A stretch of 64,000 nucleotides of DNA from Phocoena phocoena (taxonomy: Eukaryota > Chordata > Mammalia > Artiodactyla > Phocoenidae), in contig NC_089239.1 in NCBI RefSeq assembly GCF_963924675.1, positions 29,163,818-29,227,817 on the forward strand. The letters run 5' to 3'. Every line of letters starts with the position of its first letter. The first letter of the stretch is position 1. Of the stretch, positions 34,830 to 45,544 are shown piece by piece. A program made the translations under genes and the position numbers. The notes under the pieces were generated by a model, which was not told the DNA's origin, searched no databases, and saw only the letters and a program-made list of their open reading frames with translations.

Positions 34830-36110
34830 TGCATGTGTCCTCTCTACGTATTGACAGATGGATGTATGATACTTTGAAAACTACAGTGTGCTTCTCCTTT
34901 ATAGAATGTGGGTTGCCTTTTCCTACCTCGGACCTAAACTCTGAAAGTTGGATTTAATTATAAGCCAACGCCTGGGCTTTCCTCTTCTGCCATCTGGAAG
35001 AAATTATTTGAATCATGAATCCCTGATACTAATGAGAGTCTGAATACCAACTGACCAATAAGTTGAGAACTTCTGAGTGAACAGAGCCAATGTACCTCAG
35101 GTTCCAGGACTTATAAAAGACCAAGTTTCTGCCTTTGATACAGGAGACTGCTAATTAAGTCAGTACAGATACAGGGACCCTTGAAGAGGAGTAGTGAGAC
35201 ACAGATAATAAGAAATAGAAGTATATTTGTCTTTGCAAGGATGAAAAGGGTCAGAAAAGGGATGGTTGGTACATGAGTTAATGACTTGCAAGGAATCTCC
35301 GAGGGGAGAAAATGTATTTTAAAAACAAGGATGAATATATGTCTGTTCTAAACAAATAGGCAATAAAAGTTTGAAATAAAGTTCAGGTTGCCAAAGTCCC
35401 TTTTTCACATCAATCCTAAGCTAAATAACTCTGTCATGATCGTTCACTTACTTGATCTTTCCACGTAGACTCTATATTTGATACTAACAAACTCTGATTA
35501 TGAATTCTGTGGTCTGTGTAAGTCTCTTTGGCTCTTTTTTAATAAGCAAAGTTTTTCGAGAGAAGTGAAATGCTATTAATTTTTAAAGTTTTTTTTGTAG
35601 ACTCTGCCTGTTTTAGAACCTAATACAACATCGGGCATAGAGGTGTTCCTCCATTCAATATGTAAGAAGCATCCTTAGCTTTTTCAAGGCTCTATCGAGA
35701 TTCTCAGACAGAGTCTCTCCCAAATAGATAAAACATATTCATAAGTTATGTAATAAGAAAATAATATGCTAGCTGATGTTGCTGTTATCATGTTATAAAA
35801 ATTGGAGGAAGAGAGGTGTCAGTTACCTGACAGATGAGGAAACTTTTCAAGAAGGGAAAATCAGTAGAAGGTGGTCTTTAAATAATGCAGATTGGAAATT
35901 CTATTCAGGGGAAAATGCTGAAAGAACATTACGAGAAGGAATTACAAAGGAGGAAATCACAAATTAATAAATTACAAGAAGGAAACTGAGGTTACTAGAC
36001 ACTCAGTTGAATTTGCACATAAAGCCAATGGCTGATAATCATATTAATAAATCACAGTTTTTTAAAACGGTTGAAGTCAAAAAACATTTCCTTGACAGAT
36101 TGACTAAGAA
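34830..36110. other. Unassigned sequence
   Basis: AT-rich, with no recognised repeat or gene. A 63-codon ORF at 35776-35967 has no recognisable feature. Confidence 0.4.
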
Positions 36111-36284
36111 CATGACTACTCTAAGAAAATGACATTTGAGCAGGGGATTTGTATAATCAGGGCCCTAAGAACAAGTAATCTGGTAACTGCTACAAAATGG
36201 TTTATGGAACCATACAGATTATAACATTTCCCCTGTGGCTGCAGAACAGTAGCCATTTCTATAAGTATTATTCACAGTTGTCTT

Positions 36285-36600
36285 AGTCAGCATTCGCTAG
36301 GTTGTGTTGCAGTAACAAATGATCCCTGTATCTCTGGAGCTTAGAATAACATAAGTTTATTTCTCAGCAATATTGCAATTTCTTCACCAAGTCAATAGCA
36401 ATTCTTTTCCACACCATTTTATTCAAAGCTGAAGGGGCACATTCCATCTGAATAATGCCAGTCTTATGGAAGAGGAAATAAATTACAACGGCCCATGTAG
36501 CTTCTGCTTAGACATAGCAGGCACCCCTTCTAATTGCAAGTCCAAGCCTGAGAGTAATGGGTCATCAATTTACCCTCCCACCACTTGAAATCAGCCATGG
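36285..36600 (-). mobile_element. Possible old LTR/MER-type repeat
   Basis: The start 'tcttagtcagcattcgctagg' with 'ttgcagtaacaaatgatccctg' and 'gtttatttctcagcaat', plus 'gctgaaggggcacattccatctg' and 'tagcttctgcttag', looks like a dispersed mammalian repeat I have seen in this form. I cannot name the family. Just upstream, 36110-36180 ('gacatttgagcaggggatttg') resembles minus-strand L2. Confidence 0.4.
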
Positions 36601-36799
36601 CAAAAGGATTGCCTTGGCAGTGAGATTGAGCAGAAGTTACCTGCATTGCTTCCGGGCCACAGCATTTAACTGTCATTGCAAAACAGCACGGTCCTCCCTT
36701 TCCCCATCATAGTCCCCTACCATTCCATGCTGGACATGGAACGTAAGAAAGAAATAAAGTCCTGCTGTTAGAAGCACCGGGATTGGTTACTAGGCATAA

Positions 36800-36918
36800 T
36801 AAGCCAGCCCATCATGACTTATACGACCACATTTGAAGCAACATTATGAGATAAAGTGACTTAGCTATGCTAGCGAGAACCAGAGTGAGGACTCAACCCA
36901 GGCTACCTGACTTTGGTG
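36800..36918 (+). mobile_element. MIR 3' fragment
   Basis: 'gataaagtgacttagctatgc', 'agccagagtgagg'-like 'aaccagagtgaggactcaacccaggc' and 'ctgactttggtgc' fit the 3' half of MIR. It abuts a perfect hairpin. Confidence 0.55.
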
Positions 36919-36956
36919 CTGTGTTCATTCCCATGTGCCACTGGGAATGAACACAG
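36919..36956. other. Perfect 15-bp inverted repeat, 8-nt loop
   Basis: CTGTGTTCATTCCCA (36919-36933) is followed after 'tgtgccac' by its exact reverse complement TGGGAATGAACACAG (36942-36956). Could extrude as a hairpin. Too short for a microRNA precursor and without a T-run, so no function is assigned. Confidence 0.95.
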
Positions 36957-36959
36957 GAC

Positions 36960-38750
36960 TGTCACTGATGTATGAGTACCTGGTGGTTAATCTGCTGGAA
37001 ATGTGCACCTGAGGAAGGGGACCAGATGTCACAGTCCCTGTGGAAGTCAGTAAACAATAGAGAGCTGAGTCTGGAGAAGGTCAATAACAGGAAGACGGAA
37101 TTGGTGCAAAGTCAGAGTGGGTTCTGAGGTCCAACGTTGGGAGAATGTCAGCAAAATGAACAGAAACAAAAAAGACCACAAAGCACAGGCTGGGGAGAGG
37201 AGATGGTGAGTTCTGTTAACCAATACATGAGGATCATCAGGTCAGAAATGAAGACACCTGGAAGAGAGCTGGACATGTACATACAACACGAGCCACAGAA
37301 GGGTGCTGGGGGCTGAGAATAAATACCAGGAAGTTATTTACATTGAAGTAACAGATAATACATGACAATGGATGAGGCAGACAAGAACCAGACAAGACAA
37401 ATAAGGAGATGGAAAAAGGGGGCATCATTTAGGGATAGAAAACACGCAGACTAGTACAAGAACTAAGAGCAGAGAAGGAAAGAGTCCAGAATTTACGAAT
37501 CATGGAAACAAAAAGACCTAAAGGACTTAACAGCTGAGGACTGAGTCATGATTATGAAGTAATCGGTCACTTCATGGGGAAGGAAATGAATATCTATTTA
37601 TTGATATTCACTCTGGTCTTCAAAATAAATCAGAGAAAAGGTAAGATCATGAAATGAAGCCAAGAATGGCCCTAATACAACAGTGAACTCCATTTAATGG
37701 ATTTATACTTGCCATGGGTGAGTTGCACCCTGAGTTCTGTGCTTTTAAGTCGTTACCAAGGGGAAAAACTACTGTTTTCATAAGATCATTTACCAGAAAG
37801 AAAAATCAATTACTTAGAAGCAGCATAGCCTATCAATTTAAGTATAATAATTCTCTCCTATGAGTCTTCTTTCCCAAATTACTGTGTATTATGATAAACA
37901 ATATTCTCAACAACATGCCTAGGAAAAAAATAATCATTTCCATAGCTCTGGTTGCCTCTCTACCTTTGGAATAAACTTCTAGCATCCCACAAAGAGAACA
38001 ATACAGAAGAATTATTGGAGTGGGTAGCTCAAGATATTATTTGCCTTTCTTTTTTTTTTTTTTGGTTTTTAGTTTGCTAGCTTAGTTCTTGTTTTGTTTT
38101 TGTTTTTAGGGTAAGGGGGATAAGTATATTTTCAGGGAGGGATAGAGCGAGCAAGTGAGAGAGAAAAAGACAGATATTCTGGAAGAAAGGAAGGACAGAA
38201 AGTACAAGACAGAGGGAAGACAGAGGGCTAATTGCTGATCTGGAACCCCGGGGAGTCAGGGGAAGATGGTGACAGTGGCCAATATGCAAAATGGCCAGGT
38301 TGATCTTAACAAGAGAGCGTTGGTTACTCATTCCCTTACACCGAAGGAGACATGAGTGTATGTTCAAATATCCAGTGACATGTTTAGATACAGATGACAA
38401 AGCTAATGCAGAACAAATCCAATGAGTCGAATTTCTCAATAAATTGTTTACCCAACACGTACAGATGCATAGTAGCTGTTTATTGATTTAAATAAACTCA
38501 GTTATTTTCTCTCAAACACACAAGTCTTATCCTGGCAAATGAAATACAAGGTACAATTCCAGCTAGGAATCCCTTTGGGAGGTGGGATTTTAAAGTGTCA
38601 CATCAGGTGCTAATTTTAGGTAACCAATGTATGCTTTCCTGGCCCACAAACGGTGCACCTGTTTTTGTTTTTTGGTTTTTTTGCCTATGATTTGCATCTA
38701 GGGTTTCTCCCTCTTGTATCACTCTCTCTCAGAACAACAACAGTAACAAA
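36960..38750. other. Unassigned sequence
   Basis: No named repeat or gene. Purine-rich on the plus strand at 37000-37500. A 120-codon minus ORF (38077-38439) arises from a GA-rich low-complexity stretch at about 38095-38230 and is not supported as a gene. Confidence 0.4.
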
Positions 38751-38756
38751 ATTTAA

Positions 38757-39179
38757 ATGGGCTCCAAAATTAGCGAGGAAATAATTCACATGCTCTCCCA
38801 GCACCCAAGAGGCTGGCAATCCTTTCTGCCCCATAAGCCCAGGGAAGCAGTTGCTACCTTTAACCTGGCAGTTCCAGGCTCATCTGCGGGTGCTGACACT
38901 AAAACGCAATCCTGCCAAGTCGCCTTCACTGTGTCCTTTTCAGGTGTTTGGAGAAGCAAGAGTGGCCTCACTCGGAAAGATGAGAGGAGGCCCTTGGAAA
39001 CTGCTCAGAGCTACATATTAAAGGAGGCGGCAGAGATAATTAAAAGTAATTTTCCCCAAAGCTCCACAAGGGCACTGAACAAAGCGCGAAGGCGCAGGAG
39101 CGACTCAGATCCCGCTGTCAGCAGAAACCCACGCACGCAGCTATTTCCAGAAAACGGGGCGTTCTCCAGGCGGCTCTAA
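38757..39179 (+). other. 140-codon ORF in a CpG-richer island (unsupported)
   Basis: An ATG-initiated open frame ending in TAA. The product would be basic, with a Lys/Arg-rich C-terminal third ('KARRRRSDSD' near residue 108), no signal peptide, no membrane segment and no domain I recognise. What sets it apart is base composition: 39060-39180 has many more CpG dinucleotides than its surroundings. That could mark an exon, a promoter-like element or a conserved regulatory block. No Kozak purine context strong enough to decide, and no splice or poly-A evidence. Probably chance; kept because it is one of the longest frames outside repeats. Confidence 0.12.
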
Positions 39180-39184
39180 AGCAC

Positions 39185-39910
39185 ACAGTCAGAGAGAGAC
39201 ACAGGCGTTTTGCTTCGTTTCGTTTATACAAATAAGTAGTGATGCCAGCACGTTCCTACAAAAAGGAGGTTGCCAGCGATGGAAAGTAGACAGGGAAAAC
39301 TCAACGACAATCATCTGACTGACAGGCAAATATATATTTTTGTTAGCTGTCAAGACAGGTTAACAGAAAATGGACCAGGAGGCTTAGGGTACACGTCCAA
39401 GTGACTGGAAGGGCAGAAAGCGTAAGAAAACTGATTGTGGCATTTGTGGCCTCTGTAAAATTGACACAGTTCCTCAAATATGCCTTTTACCTCCTTAGTC
39501 ACACTCATTCATTTCAGCTTTATTCACCATCAGGAATCAAGACATAGAGTGAAGCGTTTGCTCTAGGAGATGCTCTGGCCCTGGTAGGATGGGGGCTGGC
39601 TGCGGTGGGAAGGAATGCAGAAGAAACGAGGCAACGGCACGGGGTTTATCCATTAAATCTGAAAAGGTGTTGCATTTTCTCTTCCCTCCAACCAGGCTCA
39701 ACTCCCCACCTCTTCTTCCCACAGGAGGACTCCCCAAAGACGTTGTTTACTGCATACACATGTGGGAACACACTGATGGTGCCTTCACTCTAGGACTCCT
39801 TCTAACGTGGCTTCCCGTCTAGCTGCATGGAAATCACACTTCTGTGTGTTATTTACTCCCTCCTATTAAGCCTAGGAACACGTATGTCTTACTGTCTCAA
39901 TTTCTACGTC
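39185..39910. other. Unassigned sequence
   Basis: No repeat recognised. Overlapping short ORFs near 39537-39822 on both strands lack domains. Confidence 0.4.
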
Positions 39911-39915
39911 AGTAC

Positions 39916-40282
39916 TGTCTTAGCTTGGGCTGCTGCAACAGAATACGTTCCATAGAGGGGGGGGCTTAGAAACAACAGAAACTTCTTTCTCACAGTTCTG
40001 CAGCCAGGACCTTCAAGATCAAGGCACCTGCGGATTCAGTGTCTGGCAAAAGTCCATTTCCTGGGTCACAGATGGCCATCTTTCTGCTGCATCCTCACAT
40101 GACAGAAGGGGCAAGGGAGCTCTCTGGGGTCTCTTTCATCATGGCACTAATCCCACTCATGGGGGCTCCACCCTCATGACCTCATCACCCCCCACAGGTC
40201 CCACGTCCACATACCATCACCTTGGGGGTTATGTTTCAACATATCAATTTCGATAGGGGACACAAACACTCAGACTGGAACA
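39916..40282 (-). mobile_element. MaLR-type solo LTR with perfect 5-bp TSD
   Basis: Starts TGTCTTAGCTTGGGCTGC and ends GGAACA. 'ctttctcacagttctgcagcc', 'tcctcacatgacag', 'gagctctctggggtc' and 'gggggctccaccctcatgacc' are MaLR LTR landmarks in inverted order. Flanked by AGTAC at 39911-39915 and 40283-40287. A 5-bp duplication fits ERVL/MaLR integration. About 367 bp; no internal sequence. Confidence 0.93.
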
Positions 40283-40289
40283 AGTACCC

Positions 40290-40735
40290 CCTGCCACCCA
40301 TACGCTCTTATATTAGCTTGGGTCCATTTAGAAAACTGAAAACACACCAGTTATTTGAATAGAGATAACTCAATACAAAAAAACTGATAACTAGGTATAA
40401 AGTTAACTAGTTGACTGAGATGGTATAAAGGAGCCCCGTTCTACCCTGAGGCAGCAAGCACCCAGTGTAGGAGTCTGCCACTCTTCGGGCTTTATTCCTG
40501 TGATGTGCGCTAACTAGCCTGTGGGCAGAATGGTCGGTGGGGGAGGGCAGGCAAGAATGAGGGTTGTTTCTGGTGACTTCTGACCACACACTGCTAAGGT
40601 CCCAGCTGTGTCCTCCAGTAGACACACCTGAGTTGTTGCTTCTTATTCCCATCGGCTGACATACACTTTGCTTTCTCTTCCATAAGAACTCCAGCACATG
40701 GCACCAGAGCAGGTAATAGGAGATAAACAAGACCA
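40290..40735. other. Unassigned sequence
   Basis: No repeat or gene named. A 109-codon minus ORF (40407-40736) has no recognisable domain. Confidence 0.4.
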
Positions 40736-40737
40736 CA

Positions 40738-40900
40738 GAATGTCAGAACTGTGGAAAGGTATTAGACATCCCTTAATACAATGCTGCCTCGTTTTACATC
40801 AAGCTGTCCGAGGCCCAGAGAAGTTAAATTACATGTCCTGAGTTCAGATTCCTAAATAATAGCTTCTTAGTGACTAAAGCTTAGTTCCTCTGAACATTAG
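40738..40900 (+). mobile_element. MIR3-like SINE fragment
   Basis: 'gaatgtcagaactgtggaaagg', 'tcgttttacatcaagctgtccgaggcccagagaagttaaatt' and 'tgagttcagattcc' follow a MIR-related consensus. Confidence 0.6.
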
Positions 40901-40904
40901 TTAA

Positions 40905-41455
40905 GCGCTTTTCCCATACCATGCTTGGCAGAAAGTCCTAACCTAAATGTCACTCGCCACCCAATTCCACTCTCCCAGAACAGAGAGGTCCCTTCTCAAG
41001 TCTACAGCGGGATGAGCACATGAGAAGATGATAAAGTATTGGTTCCTTCCAAATGTATGCACTGGGAAATCCCATGAACACCACCAAATAAAAGATCTTC
41101 ATCTTTCTGCACCCTTTACTATTCAATTTCAGTCTTAAAAGTTATCGTGTTCATGTTTGGAGTGCTTCTTGAGTAGCTCTCATTCATTCATATTTTATTA
41201 ATTCACACATGTATCCTGAGATCCTGCCCCATCTCAAGAGAAATAAGTCAGGATATAAGACACACAGAGGAAATGTGCCCATACTGCAAATTCACTTCTG
41301 GGACTTGCTCTTAAAGGAAGAATCAAAAGGTCTCTTAAGGGCCCCCAAAAGATAGCTTTTAATACAAACGTTACAGTAATCAAGCTTCTGTGTCTAATTT
41401 GTAGAAGCATTAGGGAACTAGAATTCTCATGCCTGAGTAACCAAAATGTTATATC
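40905..41455. other. Unassigned sequence
   Basis: Nothing recognised. Confidence 0.4.
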
Positions 41456-41459
41456 TAAA

Positions 41460-41910
41460 GGCAGATTGTGGGAGATTATGGTTCAAAACAGCCACTGTCC
41501 CCTCCAACCTTCTTAAGGGGAGTCCAATTCCCTGCCTGTCGCTGTTCAGCTCAGCCATGTGACTTGCTTTTGCCTATGGGATCTTAGTAGATGCGATACA
41601 ATCAAATATTGAAACGTTTCAGGGCTGGGTTTGCTATTCTGCCATCACAATGAGAAGAGCTTTCCCAGTGTAGCTGCTGCCTCTTCAGCCAGAATCAATT
41701 CTGTGGGGGCCAATCTGAGTCAAACCCACAGCAAGAAGTAGGTCCAATCAGATCCAGAAGTGGAAACAGAGCCACCCAGTTGAGCCCAGCCTGACGGGAC
41801 CAACCCTCAGGCGCAAGAGTAAGAATAAGTAAATGTTGCCATAAGCCATGATGAGGATTACTTGTTACACAGTATTAGAGATGCAGTAACCGTCAGATCC
41901 ACAGAGCTAT
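41460..41910 (+). mobile_element. Older MLT1-type MaLR LTR
   Basis: 'cagccatgtgacttgcttttgcctatggga', 'gtagatgcgatacaatca', 'gaagagctttccc', 'agccacccagttgagcccagcctg' and 'aaatgttgccataagccatga…tgttacacag' match the older MLT1 LTRs in forward order. Diverged. Confidence 0.75.
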
Positions 41911-41914
41911 TGGG

Positions 41915-42330
41915 AAGCCGAGTCATAACTAGGATGGTATTTGGTAAGCCCAGAATTAGAACAGGCAGGATAAACTAAACTGAACATTTAATAACTTAAG
42001 CAAGGCTTCCTTGATACATTCACCCAACAGTAGAAATGGTCTTACACTGGATGATACCAGGTTATCTGAAGTAATGACCTATATTCTTTGTCCTTCACAT
42101 GTATTCGAGGGGACTGCCATGGCTTACATCAAAAACTTCCTTTTTTTCCCCTATGATTCCATGACAGGCCAACTCCTCTTCTGATGAGTAACTATTCCGT
42201 TACACATGTTTATTCTAAAATAGATCATACATAAGAACTACAGATGCAAAGGCCATTCCGCTTCTTTGAGGTGACTGTATATATATATATGAACGTCCAA
42301 TCTTATTTTCAAATACGTAGGTGATTTGAA
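41915..42330. other. Unassigned sequence
   Basis: Nothing recognised apart from a short (TA)n at 42279-42288. Confidence 0.4.
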
Positions 42331-42334
42331 GACC

Positions 42335-42468
42335 CAAAATACCAACAGTATCATTTATACTCTATTCCTCTGTATTGATGAAGAGACTACAGTTTAGAAG
42401 AATTAACTGACTTATTCAAAAGCATAATGTTAGTAAAGGTACATTTAAGACTTCTAGATTAGTAGTAA
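42335..42468 (+). mobile_element. MIR fragment cut by an LTR
   Basis: 'gtattgatgaagagactacagtttagaag' and 'taactgacttattcaaaagcataatgttagtaa' follow the MIR 3' half. The LTR at 42469 inserted at its right edge. Confidence 0.6.
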
Positions 42469-42946
42469 TGTAAAAGGGAAGAACAAATCTGACTCCATAT
42501 TAGATCTGCTCCTTTTTACTTTAAGCTTTGTGCCCTGTGGCCTGTGCTTAGTCATGCTGGCTCTGCACCTTTTGTAAAAGAATGTTGCCTACAGCCTGAA
42601 AAATACAGGAGAGCCTATTCTCAGGGCTCTGACCTCCAAGAGTGCACTCATATAGAGATAAAAAGTTGCAGAACAGAGAATAACATTTGTCTTGTTGGAG
42701 GTTTACAGGAACATCGCAACCTGACCTAAGTGGACAGCTGCAGGGACAAAGGATTCCTGTACCAAGAAGTCTGCAGCAACCAACCTCGCCTTGCCCCTCC
42801 CTTACCTCGCCTTTAAAAGTGCTTTGCTGAAACCCTTCGAGGAGTTCAGGGTTTTTTGGGGCATGAGCCACCATTTCTCTGCGTGGCCCTGCCGTAAACC
42901 TTTCTCTGCTCCAAACTCTGATGTTTCAAACTTGCGTTTGCTAACA
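42469..42946 (+). mobile_element. Solo LTR, ERV1-like, with 4-bp TSD
   Basis: A 478-bp block starting TGTAAAAGGGAAG and ending CTAACA, flanked by GTAA on both sides (42465-42468, 42947-42950). A 4-bp duplication is typical of ERV1/gamma-type integration. A promoter-like 'ctttaaaagtgc' lies near 42810. A related LTR lies at 45014-45540. No primer-binding site, internal genes or second LTR copy adjoin it, so it is a solo LTR left by recombination. The ORFs across it (42544-42729, 42548-42874) are not genes. Confidence 0.85.
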
Positions 42947-42950
42947 GTAA

Positions 42951-43450
42951 TTCCAACATAACCCCACTGGCTTTCACATTGAGTGTGTCTTTTACAAGTT
43001 CTGAAAATTCCTTTTATAATTAATGTTCAGCCAGTTTGAAGTCAGGAAAAAGCAATTGTATAGTTTAAACCAGTATTCTTCAAGGCAAATGATGCTTTGG
43101 AGGAAGGTAATAATAGATGTAGACAGACTTTTGTGTGTATTGAGAATGTATGGCATATCCAAAACCCTTCCTTACTCCCAGAAACAATCACGATGCTATC
43201 AGCAACAAACCCAAAGTACACAAATAATTATAGTTTATGAAACAGGAAATGTCTAGATCCAGCAGTGAGCTGGCATCAGAGCATCAAGTTAAATTTCACA
43301 AAATAATTAAGTTGCTTACTGCTTTGAAAGGTCAATTTGCAACTGTCATTTTGATGGATACCTGGGGTAAATGCAAATACAGGTTTGGGCCGGTATAAGG
43401 CCTGGTTATGTAGGTCCACTGATGGTGGGATGAACATGTCTCCCTGGACA
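42951..43450. other. Unassigned sequence
   Basis: Between the LTR and a MIR. No internal retroviral sequence (no tRNA primer-binding site directly after the LTR) and no gene recognised. Confidence 0.4.
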
Positions 43451-43454
43451 TCCA

Positions 43455-43620
43455 AAGGCCTGGGTCTTAGCCTCTGTTCTGTCCCTAGGTTGCTTTGTGA
43501 CCTTTTCCTATTACTCCCTCCTCAGACTTTGAGTCTTCTCATGTGTGAAATCAGGATGATGGATTGGAGAACTCATTAGCTCTTTTAGTTTGGTGATTCT
43601 TTGATTCCACATTTAAGGAA
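43455..43620 (-). mobile_element. MIR-type SINE fragment
   Basis: 'ggcctgggtcttagcctctgttctgtccc', 'gctttgtgaccttttcc' and 'tctcatgtgtgaaatcaggatgatgg' follow the complement of MIR ('cctgggttcgaatcc…gtgtgaccttgggcaag…catctgtaaaatgggg'). Confidence 0.65.
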
Positions 43621-43689
43621 TAAGACTCAGCAAACATTCGTTCTATGATCTGCCTTGTACTAAATGATCTATTTTGTTCCTGTTCATGG

Positions 43690-43855
43690 GTTATGTGAAT
43701 TTAATACTTTGAACCACCCTATTAAGTTGCTAACATCTTGATTCTATAAAGAAAAAATAATGGCAGCTCAAACAAAATAGTTTAAGGGTCAAAATTAGGA
43801 TATGATACAATGAAAATTCAGACTTAAAGATCAGTGTTCTTTCCATTACCCAGAG
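43690..43855 (+). mobile_element. MIR-type SINE fragment
   Basis: 'tatgtgaatttaatactttgaaccaccctatt', 'gattctataaagaaaaaataatggcagctcaaac' and 'ttctttccattacc' keep the MIR order. Diverged. Confidence 0.5.
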
Positions 43856-43869
43856 CCACTGAGAAAGCA

Positions 43870-45010
43870 CAGTATTTTAGAAGGTGAAAATCCAGGAGAG
43901 GGACCATGAAGAAGAGATACAGATGGAAAATATAACTGCAGAGACATGGCTTGAACTCCAGACATATGAAATTTCTAATCTGAGTTTAATTCCATCCACA
44001 TATAAACAGAAGTGGTTCTTTCCTTATGTTCCATTTACTGTATTTAAGAATATTGTTAAAAGAAGAGTTACTAAAAAAGTTCTGATGAAGAAAATACAGA
44101 TTTCTTATTAAAGCCGTATGCTTTTTCCTCCAGAAATGAATGGGATTTGAAACACGAAAATAATAAGAAAAATTCATTCCATTCAAACAAAAATAATAGT
44201 ATAAAAAATTCATCCCTAACAGAAATTCCAGAGAATAGATAAAATCTATTTATTTTAGTGTTTGGTCTTAAAATACTGACTTAGGATTCAATTCAAGTTG
44301 CTTCATTACATCCTTCCCAAGTAACTACTTAGCACTACTATGTATAACCCAAATCCTAAATATGCATAAAAATGTAACAAAGCCACGAAAAAAGTATGTC
44401 AGAATTAAGATGCACTGATGTACATAAAGTGCCCATAATAATTTTCAACCCACTATATTTCAGAATTCATGAAAGAAAAAAAAATTCCATTGTTTACTGT
44501 AAATAAGTATCTCATTTATTTTTAGAGAAACAGTTGAGAGAAAAAGGCAGCTTTCTCTTTCTTCCACCTCATTTTAATAGCAGCTGGCACAGGAAAATAA
44601 AAAAGGAAAAGAAACGCTTCTCTGGATTCCACTGCTGCCTATGAGAAGCCCCCCAGGGGCCCTGCCTCATGTTACATATCAAAGCCCTTGTTTGAAAATT
44701 AGTGTAGAGACTGAATTGAACAGTACAGTGAAACACGGATTTAAGATGTTACAAATAAAACAGCTTGTTTATATTGGATAGAGAATGTATTTTACGCACT
44801 TTTGGACTTTGGGGAAAGCAGCTAGCTTTCACAAGACATGTGTTTATGCACACAAAACATGTTTCCCCTAGCGTTAAATTGAATAGAATCTCCCCAGATG
44901 AAAATTGAGTCTTGCCACTAGACAAACTCTACCAAATTATATATATACCTATACATATATTTTTTTTTTTTTTTTTTTTTTTTGACTAGGAAGATACTTC
45001 GTTATGACTT
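43870..45010. other. Unassigned sequence, ending in a long poly-T
   Basis: No repeat or gene recognised. A run of about 24 T lies at 44962-44985 after an AT-rich stretch, with no attached SINE or L1 body. Confidence 0.4.
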
Positions 45011-45013
45011 TCT

Positions 45014-45540
45014 TGTAACAGAGAAGAACAAACCCGACTCCATATTGAATCTATTCCTTTAGCTCTGACCTTTGCTAGGTGGCCTATGCTTAGTCATGCT
45101 GGCTCAGCTCCTTTGTAAAGGAATGTTACCTATAGCCTGAAATACACATAATAGCCCTTTCTCAAGGATCTGTCCCCAGGCTTGACTTTTAAATGTATAA
45201 CAATTTTCATTCCTATAGAGATAAAAAGTTGCAGAACAGAGAATAACATTTGTCTTGTTAGAGGTTTCCAGGAATATGGTGACCAGACCTACTTGGACAA
45301 TAGCAAGAACAAAGGATTATCACATGCCCAGCCCCTCGGGGGGTCTGACCAGCACTTAGAAGTTTGCGACAGACAGCCACACCCTCACCCCTTTTAGTGT
45401 AAAAGAAGCCTGAACTCTAATTTGCTAAGAGGGTTCTTTGGGACACCAGGCCACCATGTTCTCAGGGTGCTGGCTTTCCAAATAAAGTCACTATTCTTTG
45501 CCCCAACTCTTTGTCTCTCAATTTAATGGCCTGTCCTACA
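45014..45540 (+). mobile_element. LTR related to the one at 42469
   Basis: Shares with it, in the same order and strand, 'TGTAA…GAAGAACAAA', 'gactccatatt', 'cctatgcttagtcatgctggctc', 'agagataaaaagttgcagaacagagaataacatttgtcttgtt'. It then differs in the middle ('cccagcccctcggggggtctgacc') and carries 'aataaagtca' (polyadenylation signal) near 45481. Ends about 45540 in CTACA. No target duplication could be confirmed. Separate solo LTR of the same or a sister family. Confidence 0.8.
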
Positions 45541-45544
45541 GCAA

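Noticed and set aside
38077..38439. 120-codon minus frame with a Leu/Ser-rich C-terminus resembling a membrane protein
   Set aside because: The hydrophobic part translates the complement of a GA-rich low-complexity stretch; no supporting structure.
42469..45540. A provirus bounded by two LTRs
   Set aside because: The first LTR has its own 4-bp duplication, the two LTRs differ markedly, and the space between lacks a primer-binding site, polypurine tract or coding remnants.
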